Below, one piece after another: positions 44,722 to 54,959 of a DNA stretch of 64,000 nt. The stretch is from Ypsolopha sequella. Lineage: Eukaryota; Arthropoda; Insecta; Lepidoptera; Ypsolophidae. Each line of letters opens with the position of its first letter. Position 1 is the first letter of the stretch. The stretch lies in NCBI GenBank assembly GCA_934047225.1, contig OW203991.1:3100001-3164000 (forward strand), written 5' to 3'. The translations under genes and the position numbers were made by a program. Under the pieces are notes generated by a model, which searched no databases, had not been told where the DNA came from, and was given only the letters and a program-made list of their open reading frames with translations.

Positions 44722-45516
44722 TGTCGTGACCAGATCATAGAATTGAACATTTCATGAAATAGTTGACCATTTCATGAAATGATCGCATTTCATGAAATAG
44801 TCAAGTGTCACTGACCAGATCATTAAATGTTCAACGTTTAACAATTTGGTCAGCGACGTTTGACCATATCATTAATGTAGGATGTCCATACAAATGTTGA
44901 TACTAGAAATTCGAAATCTTGTTATTAGGAACTTGTTTATTGTTATATAAAGTACAAAATCAACAACTTATAAATAATTAGGACGTATTTCAAGTTATTT
45001 ATTTTCCTGAATGTTACAAAATCAATAATACCTACTTAGTAAAAATCAATAAGGATTTAGCAAATAAGATATTTTTATGGAACTTATTTTACTAAATAAT
45101 ACGTAATATTAATCACAACCATCTGGGCTTAAATAAAATGAATTAGTTGTTTTAGGAATTTAATTACACTCCACTACACTCTTTTCCTCAATTATTACAT
45201 TATTAACAACATTTAAAACAAGAGAATTGTGTAGCGCCGCCATGATGCATCGCACAAACAATAACAATGCGCCATCAGCGCCGCTAGTGGTGAATAAATG
45301 TAACTATTTTACGATATGATCATACGATGTTTGACCAGATTATGAAATGGTCTTGTGTTTAATTGATTATATCATCAAACGATCTCTATTCATTGATTTG
45401 GTCAAACCATATCATGAAGTAGTCAACAAACAATGTAATATTTCATGAAATGCGACCATTTCATGAAATGTTGGACCATTTCATGAAATGTTCAATTCTA
45501 CGATCTGGGCACGACA
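44722..45516. mobile_element. 795-bp DNA element with palindromic subterminal repeats
   Basis: Terminal inverted repeats of about 75 bp start TGTCGTGACCAGATC and TGTCGTGCCCAGATC. Each end carries three copies of the palindrome ATTTCATGAAAT, at 44749, 44769, 44787 and at 45440, 45458, 45478, spaced 20/18 and 18/20. Flanking TTAC at 44718-44721 and 45517-45520 suggests a 4-bp target duplication. A TGT start with 4-bp duplication would suit Ginger-type elements, but no transposase is present, so the class is open. Confidence 0.82.
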
Positions 45517-45520
45517 TTAC

Positions 45521-46607
45521 CAAGTCCATTAACAGATCACAAAGCAGGCCAGCAATTTGCCGATTGACTCCTCAGTTCCGCCGGCTAGCTACATGTGGAA
45601 ACCGGCTAGGGGTAGATTTTACCGCTTGAGGCCGACAGATCATTGGATAAGTATTGCGTTTACCGGGAGCTGTGATCTAGTCAGATTTTTAGAATTCTAC
45701 GGTTAAGCATTTTGAGTATAAGTAAGTACCTTTGACCTAAGTAAACAGTTTATTTCAAGCCATTCATAATCCAACGTAAATAAATAAATTAAGGTTTTTA
45801 GTGGCGCCAACTCTTTACAACCTATACACAACACCGTACGCGTCGTTGTATTAGGGGCCTCCAATTCTTTGCTTGCGATTCCCGACATTTAAAACCTAGC
45901 CACCCAAAAGGCCAATCTCACCTGCTCGTGGTTCTAACGACGACGCTATGGTTACCGACTGCTGGATGACGCTAAATGGCACATAGATCACAAAGCGGCC
46001 TGCTCCACCTGGTGATTAGAACAAACCATCCCAAATGAGCTGTGCGAGGCCTACCTGTATTGTCAAGCTGTGGTCTGCTATAGGCTAATGATGATTCCAG
46101 GCTCATATATCCTGTGATAACCTGCTTTGTTTTGTTCTGTTATCGTCCTGTATAACTATAAATATCATGCATGCGTGTAATTCGCCACAGGGGTCTGTTA
46201 GTCGTTTGTTTCCAGTAGTATTTCCATTTATACTGTGGTATTACTCAGGAGCGGGTTAGATTTCAGCCCTTGCAGACCACAGACACCGGTTGTTGTATCG
46301 ATAACGGAACCCAACCGCTACGAATCGAACTGGAACGTACCTTGAGCGGTTGATGATATTGTAACCTAATACTATGTTAACAAAGACTCTTCAGGCATTG
46401 TGAAATGGTTTTAGTTTCAAGGACTCAAGGTCTACATTTGCGAGGCAGGTCCAATGTCAGCGGACTCTGATGTCGTTCTGCTAATCTTACGAGATCTCAG
46501 TGCACTCGTCACGGCTGCTGCTCCAGTTCAAAACAAGGGCGGACCTAGGTCTTGAAATTGGGGGGGATCGCGTTTCGCGACTGAAGTTGTCCCAAAATTA
46601 AAACAAT
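45521..46607. other. Unassigned, GC-richer in part
   Basis: Several frames but none with a domain. I see no repeat partner in the window. Confidence 0.4.
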
Positions 46608-46771
46608 AAAGCCGATTCTGAAGGCTTTAACTTGAGTTTTAGTGCTGGCAAGACTTAAATTTTTCTAAAGTAATTTAGCTCCTGTTCTTCACACTTATGA
46701 AGTATTTTGCAACGATGAAAATTTAGTATTGACAGCACTAAAACTAAAATTAAAGCGATCAGAATCGGCTA
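46608..46771. mobile_element. MITE family M4, copy 2
   Basis: Match to 41591-41756. It lies 11 bp outside the left end of the DIRS element. Confidence 0.82.
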
Positions 46772-46782
46772 CAATGTAAACA

Positions 46783-46946
46783 TAATTATACTCGTGCTTC
46801 GTCCTCGAGATTAGATATAAGTACACATGTAGTATCACACATCGTGTGGCCATTCCTGCACTATAGTTGAAAGAAAAAAACAATCTACCTACATTTTTTT
46901 TTTTTTTGTCTGTAGGTAGTTACTGTCCCGACCGCCGATCATCATT
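46783..46946 (+). repeat. DIRS left inverted terminal repeat
   Basis: TAATTATACTCGTGCTTCGT at the outer end; inner part identical by eye to the right repeat through GATTAGATATAAGTACACAT, a T14 run and CGACCGCCGATCATCATT. Confidence 0.92.
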
Positions 46947-47221
46947 CACATTTTAGTGCTCGGCTGTTCCGCACGTTTTTTAAGTCCCGGGTATTTGAAA
47001 CCGTAAAGATTGTGAAATGCTTAAAAGAAAGCATTCTGATCATAGTGGGTAAGAATATATTTCACATAAACTGAAGAAATTGCGGAGAAAAATTAAGAAA
47101 GGTCGTCGCAAACACCGAACAGAAGAATCCACTTTGCCTTCACCCGCAGGTTCACGGAATTGTGCGCCTTCGCTGATACACCTATCAGGTGAATATTTTT
47201 TGAGTGTAAAAGTAGTGAACC

Positions 47222-47680
47222 TTTACAGTTTTATCAACAAAATAATTAAAACAACAGATACTCGGACAGTACTTTGGTCTGTACCATCTCTGTTATCAAT
47301 CAATAGACAAGTCTATACAGGTTTGCGTGTTTTTTCTTTGGAATTGCACTACCTGGAAATAGTATTGCGAACAGTACTTTGGGCTGTTTCTTTACTATCG
47401 GTGTGGGCACTAGCCTACCGACTAGTCTTTTTTCGCTGAAGAAAAATCGTTTACAGTTTTATCAACAACATAATTAATACAACAGATACTCGGACAGTAC
47501 TTTGGTCTGTACCATCTCTGTTATCAATCAATAGACAAGTTTATACAGGTTTGCGTGTTTTTTCTTTGGAATTGCACTACCTGGAAATAGTATTGCAAAC
47601 AGTACTTTGGGCTGTTTCTTTACTATCGGTGTGGGCACTAGCCTACCGACTAGTCTTTTTTCGCTGAAGAAAAATCGTTT
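47222..47680. repeat. 228-bp tandem duplication in the DIRS leader
   Basis: Copies begin TTTACAGTTTTATCAACAA at 47222 and 47450, with few differences. The upstream frame at 47080-47439 is probably not a gene. Confidence 0.88.
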
Positions 47681-47728
47681 ATTTTTCGACTACTGGCAGC
47701 GAAAATTTACAATCACGAGAATCTTGTG

Positions 47729-48681
47729 ATGGAGGATCAAGCGGACGAGATTATCGTAATACAAGATGGAAATGGTTCTGCCGTCAATGTTGCTACCGCA
47801 TCAGTGGCACAAAATAGTGACGTCACGCGACGACGGGGTGGCGGCGCATCACCTACGCACGGAGATGCGAATATCGGCTCAAACGATGAAACCGTCGCTG
47901 CGGTCGAGACACCTGCCCCCCTATTGTGTATCTTTAGTTGCCAACTGCACGAGTTGCCTATCATCAAAAACATAGCTAAAAACTAAAATTTCAAAATTGC
48001 CTTTAGTGGGTATTGAACTATTAACAATCTGTGTCGTCACTTCAAGTGCGAAAATATCCTTAGGACATCAGAATTCGATAGTATATCTATGTTTTTGATG
48101 ATAGACACCCAGTCCAGAAGGCAACTAGAGATACACAATAGGCCCGCTGGTCTTGATACTAAACTATTAGAAATAATAGGCGAGGATCTGTCTTTGCGGA
48201 TCCGAAAAACGATATTGCGGTACGTTTTGATTATATATCTACGAATGGGATAACGAAAGAAATCCGAAAAGAGTTACTTAGTAAGTATCTAGTACCAGGC
48301 AACTGCTCTCTTATTGATGCTCCAAAGTTGAATCCGGAGATGGCGGCCGCTTTTACAGAACTAAACTCTAACAGAGACAGAATAATAGCTAGTGCGATTG
48401 CCTGCTTAGGAGAAGTAATCACCCTAGTGCTTTCTATGGAAGAAAGAAATACCGCCCTTTTGCAGTTACTGATGGATGTCGGTCGGATTTTGTGTGACGG
48501 ACAACACACGGATTCAATAAACAGACGCAGTTTTGTCCTTTCTACTTTAAAGAAGGATTTGAAAGATCAAGTCCAAAAGACTAGCATTGGCAATCTCCTT
48601 TTTGGGAAGGCCCTTGCTGATACCTTGAAAACTGCAAAGGCAATAAATAAATCCGGAGCTGATTTAACCGCCACTTCGTAA
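47729..48681 (+). pseudogene. DIRS Gag-like protein, interrupted
   Basis: The ATG at 47729 opens MEDQADEIIVIQDGNG. The frame is broken by a palindromic insert (about 47907-48157), resumes as LDTKLLEIIGED, shifts near 48195 and continues NDIAVRFDYI...LSKYLVPGNCSLIDAPKLNP to a stop at 48679-48681. The central region, with a helical segment rich in charged residues (residues around MEERNTALLQLLMDVGRIL), resembles Gag of DIRS elements by its KLNP...GRIL...LFG spacing. There are no zinc knuckles, which is usual for DIRS Gag. The product would be the capsid-like protein; it cannot be made whole here. Confidence 0.75.
47907..48157. mobile_element. Palindromic MITE inserted in DIRS gag
   Basis: CTATTGTGTATCTTTAGTTG at 47931 is matched inverted by CAACTAGAGATACACAATAG at 48122-48141, with CTATCATCAAAAACATAG words also paired. 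The edges are uncertain. A short relative is at 2455-2520. Confidence 0.68.
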
Positions 48682-48959
48682 AATTACGTTGCGAAGCCTC
48701 CACCATCAAAGATGAAGCCCTTTCAACCTGACAGGTCTTTAAACTGGAAACCGCCTCCCCGAGTCGCAGGCAGGCAGTCGAGCATAGTACTATGACGCGA
48801 CCATCTATGACGCAAGCTTGCACCGCCGCCCCACCCCCCGCCGCCACCGCCCCCGCGGCCGGCCCAGTTCTCGAGGAGCCAGCCGCAGCGCGCGGGCACA
48901 TCGAGGCCCTCGCAGCCGACCTACCCTCGAGCCGTCGCTAAACATGGTAAAGTACGCCG

Positions 48960-50633
48960 GCAGATTGTTTTTACTTCTATGATCAATGGTCAAAAATCAC
49001 AGATGACCCAACTATCCTTTCATGGAAAAAATGATATGAGATCCTTTTTACACAGGCCGTGGTACGGTACCAGACGCCTTTAGAGCCATCTTATTCTAAA
49101 GCTGAAAAAACACTTTATAAAGAAGTTATCAGTATCAGTAATTTAATTTCTATTAGTGCCGTTTCTAAATGCCAACCCTGCGAGGGCCAATACATATCAA
49201 GTATTTTTCTAACCCCAAAACCAAACGGTAGTTATAGATTTATTCGAAACCTAAAAAATGACAATAAATTCATTATAGCTATGTGTACTGGAAAATATGT
49301 GTATATAGGATATGTGTAGTGTTAAAACTCATAACAAAAAACTGTTTCATGAGTACATTTGATTTTAAAGACGCATATTTTTTAATTAAAATATGTAATA
49401 AATCAAAAAAGTACTTAAAATTCATATGGGACCAAGAAATATATGAATTTAACGTTCTTGATGACCTGTCTTATAGAATCTATTTATAAAGCATGCTTAA
49501 ATAATCTAAATGATACAAAATACTTGTTGCAAGCTTTAGGTTTCATTATAAATTGTGACAAAAGTACCTTAAAGCCAAGTACTAATCATAAGTTCTTAGG
49601 CTTCATTATACATTCCGAAAATTTTCAAGTGACGTTGTCTCTCGAAAAAATTTGTAAGGTACGTAAACAGATACAAAAATTCCGCAAGCTAAAAAGATGT
49701 AAAGTTTGCGAATTTGCAAAATTGTTGGGTCTGCTTACATCGGTTTTCCCAGCTATCGAATACAGCTGGCTTTACTGAATATCTTTCTAGTGATTTTAAT
49801 TGGTGGTCTGCAGCTGTCAATAGACCATTCTACTCCTTGTAAATCTTTAGCGATGCCTCAACTAAGGGGGGATGGAGGGCCGCGTGCGATGGAGAGATTG
49901 CTAGTGGATTGTGGAGTGTGGAAGAGCAATTGAAACATATTAATGAATTAGAGATCTTGGCAGTTTATTTTGGGTTAAATGTTTTCGCCATAACTGTCAC
50001 AATTGTCAGATTATATTACTTATCGATAGTACAACCGCGATTGCATACGTTAATCGTATAGGCGGTGTACAGTTTCCCCACCCGACGCAGGCGTCGAGAC
50101 TTATGCCAGTGGTGTGAAGCTCGACAGATAAATGTATATGCATCGTATATAAGTTCGGCTGATAATGCTGTTGCGGATGCTGAGTCGAGACTTATACATC
50201 CAGATATCGAGTGGGAATTCTCCGATAGAGCCTTAGAAGGATACCATCTAAATTTGGATATCCCAAAATAGGTACCTTCGATAGTCGAATAAAAAAAAAA
50301 AAATGCGAGAAATATATATCATGGCACAAAGATCCAGATGTTTTTTCTATTCGCTTTGACAGTGCCATGGTCGCATTTTTTACTTTTATGGATTTCCACC
50401 ATTTTCTCTCATTCTAAAAATAAAAATTTGCAAACGACAAAGCTAAAGGTATTCTTGTTATCCCATATTGGCCGACGCAGCCATGGTACCCATATTTAAT
50501 CAACTTAAAATTTCTGAACTCGACGTTCACCGACAGCTTACCTTGGTTGCCGGAGTATTGTCAGGAGCTCGATGTTTGGAAAAGGGTTCTCACAAGAGTC
50601 AACACATGTAATGTTAGCCTCTCTTTAACTCAA
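48960..50633 (+). pseudogene. DIRS reverse transcriptase and RNase H, decayed
   Basis: Pieces in three frames. YDQWSKITDDPTILSW near 48980-49030; then CEGQYISSIFLTPKPNGSYR at about 49180-49240; then STFDFKDAYFLI at 49350 (reverse-transcriptase motif A); then YEFNVL directly joined to DDL at about 49442-49470. The join means the part holding motif B and most of motif C is deleted. LLGLLTSVFPAIE follows at 49720-49760, then RNase H traces (ACDGEIASGLWS at 49880-49920, SADNAVADAESRLIHPDIEW at 50155-50215). KYISWHKDPDVFSI at about 50310 and ILVIPYWPTQPWYP at about 50452 are the conserved linker towards the recombinase. Function lost. Confidence 0.85.
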
Positions 50634-50639
50634 TAACTC

Positions 50640-51389
50640 TTGACTTTGATAACTCAATAAAACAGTACGATGTTTGCTTGAAGAAGTGGTTCACATTTTG
50701 TAATGAACAAAATTTAGTTTTTTATGAGGCGTCAATACCAAATAATATATATCATTAAATTTTTGACTTATCTTTTTCAAGAAGGTGCTCAGTATAATAG
50801 CACTTTGAATAGTTGCAGATCTGCACTATCCCTTATTTTTTGAACAAGTTTTTGGAAGAGATAAAAAATTAAAACATTTTTTCAAGGGCATATTTCGGCT
50901 ACGTGCAACAAATCCCAAGTACAACGTAATGTGGTACAAATCTCAGGTCTTACTTTTCTTAGCTGGATGATACCTTAACGAAATTCTAGGCTTAGAAAAG
51001 CTTACTAAAAAAACTAGTCACTTTTTTGGCACTGGTTACTGCTCATCGAGCACAAACAATTACACAAATAAACATTAAAAACATAACAATACATTCAGAT
51101 AAAATCACTATTATGATTCCTGATTTAGAGAGTAGGATCTTTCCAACTATATCTAAATTTACCTTTTTTATTTTTGAAGAAAATCTTAAAATACGCCAGG
51201 AAAAACGTTATTAGCATACTTAAAAATTACTGAAGGTGTACGTCATTCCGAAAATTTGTTTATCAGTTTCCGGAAACCTCACAATACGGTAACTCCACCG
51301 CATTTTCCAAATTTTATAATAGAGATATTCATAGCAATATTTCAACAAACGCATTTGCCAGAAGTATTATTAATGATTCCTTCAATTAA
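50640..51389 (+). pseudogene. DIRS tyrosine recombinase, decayed
   Basis: N-terminal part QYDVCLKKWFTFCNEQNLVF with TYLFQEGAQYNSTLNSCRSA at 50655-50840, then many stops. LVTAHRAQTITQINIKNI (51030-51082) holds the likely catalytic arginine. The end reads AFSKFYNRDIHSN then AFARSI to a stop at 51387-51389; FYNR is the region of the nucleophilic tyrosine (51315-51317). In the family this enzyme inserts the circular DNA intermediate. At least three frame changes and a missing middle part make it inactive. Confidence 0.8.
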
Positions 51390-51661
51390 TAAATAATAAG
51401 TCAGTATGACTTGTTTATTTTCAATTTTAAATTTTTACCGTATTACAAATGCTTCTCACCAAATGTTTGTAATAAGGAATAAACATGAATGTAATCTAAA
51501 TTTTTTTAGTTAATTACACATATTAATTACATATATATGTGTTATGGAATTAAGAACTTAAAGTAAATATTTTGTTTAAATAATAAATGAGACATGGGAT
51601 TATGAGGGAGTCACCCTTAAAGTAGCTGCTTCTTTTTTCACGACTACAAATCTCTAAATAT

Positions 51662-51785
51662 CTACATGTGTACTTATATCTAATCTCGAGGACGAAGCAC
51701 GAGTATAATTAATGATTAAACGAACTTACCTGTACGTGAAGTTCAATCATAATTATACGAAGTGCTTCGTCCGAAGAGATTAGAT
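51662..51785. repeat. DIRS internal complementary region
   Basis: 51662-51711 is the exact reverse complement of the left outer end (46783-46832, 50 nt). 51706-51785 is the exact reverse complement of the right outer end (51989-52068, 80 nt). The two share TAATTA at 51706-51711. In the accepted DIRS model this region templates joining of the termini into a circle. Confidence 0.95.
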
Positions 51786-51859
51786 CCCTCCCCCCCTAAA
51801 TTTTCAATTAATCCCAAAAGACGTCGTGAAAATAACATGATATGGTAGCTCTAAACTAA

Positions 51860-52068
51860 ATGATGATCGGCGGTCGGGACAGTAACTACCTACAGACAAA
51901 AAAAAAAAAAATGTAGGTAGATTGTTTTTTTCTTTCAACTATAGTGCAGGAATGGCCACACGATGTGTGATACTACATGTGTACTTATATCTAATCTCTT
52001 CGGACGAAGCACTTCGTATAATTATGATTGAACTTCACGTACAGGTAAGTTCGTTTAATCATTAATTA
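51860..52068 (-). repeat. DIRS right inverted terminal repeat
   Basis: Inverse of 46783-46946 plus an outer extension with TGATTGAACTTCACGTACAG. Ends TCATTAATTA. Confidence 0.92.
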
Positions 52069-52301
52069 TTATAAGATTTACGATTTTTGACAATGATATT
52101 TTAAATGGGCTCCCGATATTTCCGCGAAATTGATATATAGATTCATGAACGCAAGAAGTCTGAAGTTTCTTGCGAGAGTCCAAATTGAGGCGCCGAATCC
52201 AATTAAATTATGATTTATTATTGTTATTTGATAATTTTGACAAGAATAGACTTGGGGCCTTTTCGTCTAAAATCTGTCGCAATCGCTTTCAAATGTATCT
52301 T

Positions 52302-52421
52302 AGACTAGCGACCGGTTTCGTTAAAATAACATCTTCAGACTATTATGGTATGGGTACGTATGAATGATACATGGGTATAAAAGCCTGAAGATGTTATTTT
52401 GACGAAACTGGTCGCTGGTCT
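52302..52421. repeat. 120-bp inverted repeat
   Basis: AGACTAGCGACCGGTTTCGT pairs with CTGGTCGCTGGTCT side, with ATAACATCTTCAG / CTGAAGATGTTAT also paired. Origin unknown. 52069-52301 and 52422-52790 are otherwise unassigned. Confidence 0.7.
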
Positions 52422-52795
52422 AATAAAAGACAGTGGAACAGTTACCAAGTATTTGTTTTATATACAATATGTTGCAAATGTTCCATCAAGAACCAACAAC
52501 ATCAATTTCTTTGCAAAATCGTTGGCCGGGGGAAAGCGAACTTCTCTGACCGCCCCTGAATGCGCTCCTGGTTCAAAAAATCCAAGTCAATGTCGCCTTA
52601 CAGTGACGACATAAGCTGGTACCTTATTGTTACCGGTTATTAGATTGTGCAATCCGTGGTCATGAACGAATCGTATTTATTTGGTAGCCTGTAATCTTTT
52701 TTGTGGGTTCTATGACAAGACATACCTAATTCTCAATGTGACTCCATTGGTCTTGATGACTCTTTGTCACGGGGACCAACTACTACACTGGTGGA

Positions 52796-53327
52796 CATAA
52801 AAATCGACTCAAGCATTGTTGCTCTACATTTAAGGAAATAACCCAATCATACAAACATAAACATATGAAATATATAACATATCATTTTAAAGGTATAGGC
52901 CTCCACCTTTGATTAAATGCATTTTTGTCTTAAAGTATTTGCGATACAGGCTGTAATTTTTTTTTAAAGTGATGATTTAATAAATATTGAAATAATCAAA
53001 TAGCGAAAAATCTAAAAAAAAATACCTTATTTTACAAAATCATTCATTTATTCATTAATTAAGTTTAACATTAGTACTTCGTGTTGCCCCCCCTAGCCCT
53101 TATAACTGCTTGCAGCCGGTTCTTCATTGACCTAATAAGTTTTTAATTAATTAAATGAATTTCACGTCCTGTATAGCGAATACTTTTAAACCAAAATGCA
53201 TTTATTCAAAGGTGGAGGCCTATACCTTTAAAATGATATATATTTCATATGTTTATGTTTGTATTATTGGGTTATTCCCTTGAATGTAGGACAACAATGT
53301 TTGAGCCGATTTTTATGTCCACCAGTA
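52796..53327. mobile_element. Tc1-type deletion derivative
   Basis: About 140-bp terminal inverted repeats starting CACTGGTGGACATAAAAATC and, from the right, TACTGGTGGACATAAAAATC, flanked by TA (52794-52795, 53328-53329). It keeps the last codons of a transposase, so it is an internally deleted member of the Tc1 group. Confidence 0.85.
53071..53127 (-). pseudogene. Tc1-like transposase, C-terminal stub
   Basis: Reads MKNRLQAVIRARGGNTKY and a stop at 53071-53073. KNRLQAVIxAxGGxTKY is the usual end of Tc1-family transposases. The other 300-odd residues are absent. Confidence 0.8.
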
Positions 53328-53338
53328 TAGTTATACGT

Positions 53339-53551
53339 CACAAAATAGATACTACCAGAAGGCCGACTCCATTACACGAGCGAAAACAGACGCACACATG
53401 CATAGACGTGTACGTATGATGACCTCGGCAGAATTTCGTATTGGTATTCGACTGACTTCGACCGAGATCGTCGTACGTACGCGTCTTTGTTGCGTGCGCC
53501 TGTTTTCGCTAGTTATGCCGAGTGAAACTACTGTAAGTGGTTATTTTGTGC
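53339..53551. mobile_element. MITE family M3, copy 2
   Basis: Largely palindromic, with GCGAAAACAGACGCACACAT and GTGCGCCTGTTTTCGC; related to 9722-9905. Confidence 0.8.
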
Positions 53552-53808
53552 CTACGTGCAGAGGTAACTTGTAAATATCTAAAATTTTCATGTCAATGTG
53601 TGATAAAATGTGAGGGCCATATATTATGTATCACGCGTCAGTTCAAAAGACAAGCCAAAGGTGTATCTGTTACAGGGCTAGACACTACAGATTTCAATAT
53701 GCTACGATCTTCGACGCACCTCTTTCGCATCTTCCACATCCATCAATCTTTGGGTGCTTTTGATGTCTTGGCAAATCAAGTATATCAATCGATCATGTCC
53801 GTCCTTAA

Positions 53809-54225
53809 GGCGCTACGGAAAAAAGATCGACACTTTGAGAACTTGCATATCTACAATAGTAAATAATGTATTATTTTGATAAAATTGTATATTATTTTTG
53901 GAATCTTTTTCTAGGGATTGTTAAAACAGAAACGCGATTGGAGAAATTCGGCTCGATAGAAATATTTATTGAAATGAGGTCATTTTCGACACCAATTCTC
54001 CTGGTTTGACAATTTAGAATGACATATGGACAGTAATTATATTTTATTAGATGGGTTTTAACAGTATCTAGAACCTGGTTAAACTAAATTTTCATAACAA
54101 CTTTAGTACATTTTATATTAATAAAAAACCGACTTTTTGCTACTTTTCCACGAATCCGTCCCTCTCGCACTGAGGGTTTTTTCGCATATGGAGTAACAGG
54201 GACGTTAAAACTTTTACATATCGCC
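53809..54225 (+). mobile_element. TTAA element T1
   Basis: TTAA at 53805-53808 and 54226-54229; starts GGCGCTACGG, ends ACATATCGCC. Close match to 61574-61992. Confidence 0.9.
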
Positions 54226-54603
54226 TTAATCCGGATTATAGTATAAAGAATGCGGTTGCAATTTCAATGCAGCACTGAAATACTGAACTTTACTCAGTCG
54301 TGACGTAATAGCTTGGCATGTAAAATCGGCAACATCGCATTGCGGGCTGCGAACCGGAATTGGTCACGCAATGCTTCACATACCTTTTAAAATCCAATAC
54401 AAAACAAAAGTTCTTCGAGTTTCCATGACGAGGGTAGAGGTTGTCTAACATTGCCCCGGGCATTATGTGACGGCGCCCAAGGCGATGAAAACTTTGCCTG
54501 TATCTGTCATTTGACAGTATTTATTTTGGAAAATTTTAATAGAAAATGTCGTGATATTTTCGGTAAAATACCAAGAACGCGTTAATCAGTCTCTGCCACA
54601 GGG

Positions 54604-54894
54604 ATGCCTTTGATTCACTGCTGTTGTACGAGATTACTTGACGCCAGTTATTGCCCCGCCCTTCAAGTGCAACTAAAATTAAAAACACAGCGTGTTTGTG
54701 ATTGTGTACCAATGGAATGGCTCCTTTCGTCCTTGATTGACAGGCGCATTAGCCGCTCTCGTAGCGCGGCGTCCCTTTCTGGCGCCAATAGTGATGGGAA
54801 CATAGTGTCTCCCGAGATTCGTAGTTTGGTAATCTTTTGGCTTCGTTATATTTTTTGCTTAGTTAATACAAAAAAGATATGTTATTGTATGTGA
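54604..54894 (+). CDS. Unrecognised 96-codon frame
   Basis: Starts MPLIHCCCTRLLDASYCPAL and includes RRISRSRSAASLSGANSDGN. I do not recognise it and see no repeat partner in the window. GTAATC after codon 78 (54829) could be a splice donor, so a host first exon is possible, but an AT-rich window of this size yields such frames by chance. Listed only because it is one of the few longer frames not explained by a repeat. Confidence 0.15.
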   Translation: MPLIHCCCTRLLDASYCPALQVQLKLKTQRVCDCVPMEWLLSSLIDRRISRSRSAASLSGANSDGNIVSPEIRSLVIFWLRYIFCLVNTKKICYCM

Positions 54895-54959
54895 TACCAA
54901 CAGTGAGGGAAAGCAATGAATTATATATAAAAACAAACACAATAACATTAACATATCGC

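Larger units (their letters stand above)
46783..52068 (+). mobile_element. DIRS-type retroelement, structurally complete but coding-dead
   Basis: 5.3 kb. Inverted terminal repeats at 46783-46946 and 51860-52068; remnants of Gag, reverse transcriptase/RNase H and tyrosine recombinase in the DIRS order; an internal complementary region at 51662-51785 just inside the right repeat. As in DIRS1 of Dictyostelium, the right repeat is longer at its outer end (about 40 bp) and no target duplication is visible. Both termini end in TAATTA. DIRS elements are thought to insert as circles using their own tyrosine recombinase. This copy cannot encode working proteins, because every gene has stops, frameshifts or deletions. 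Confidence 0.92.
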
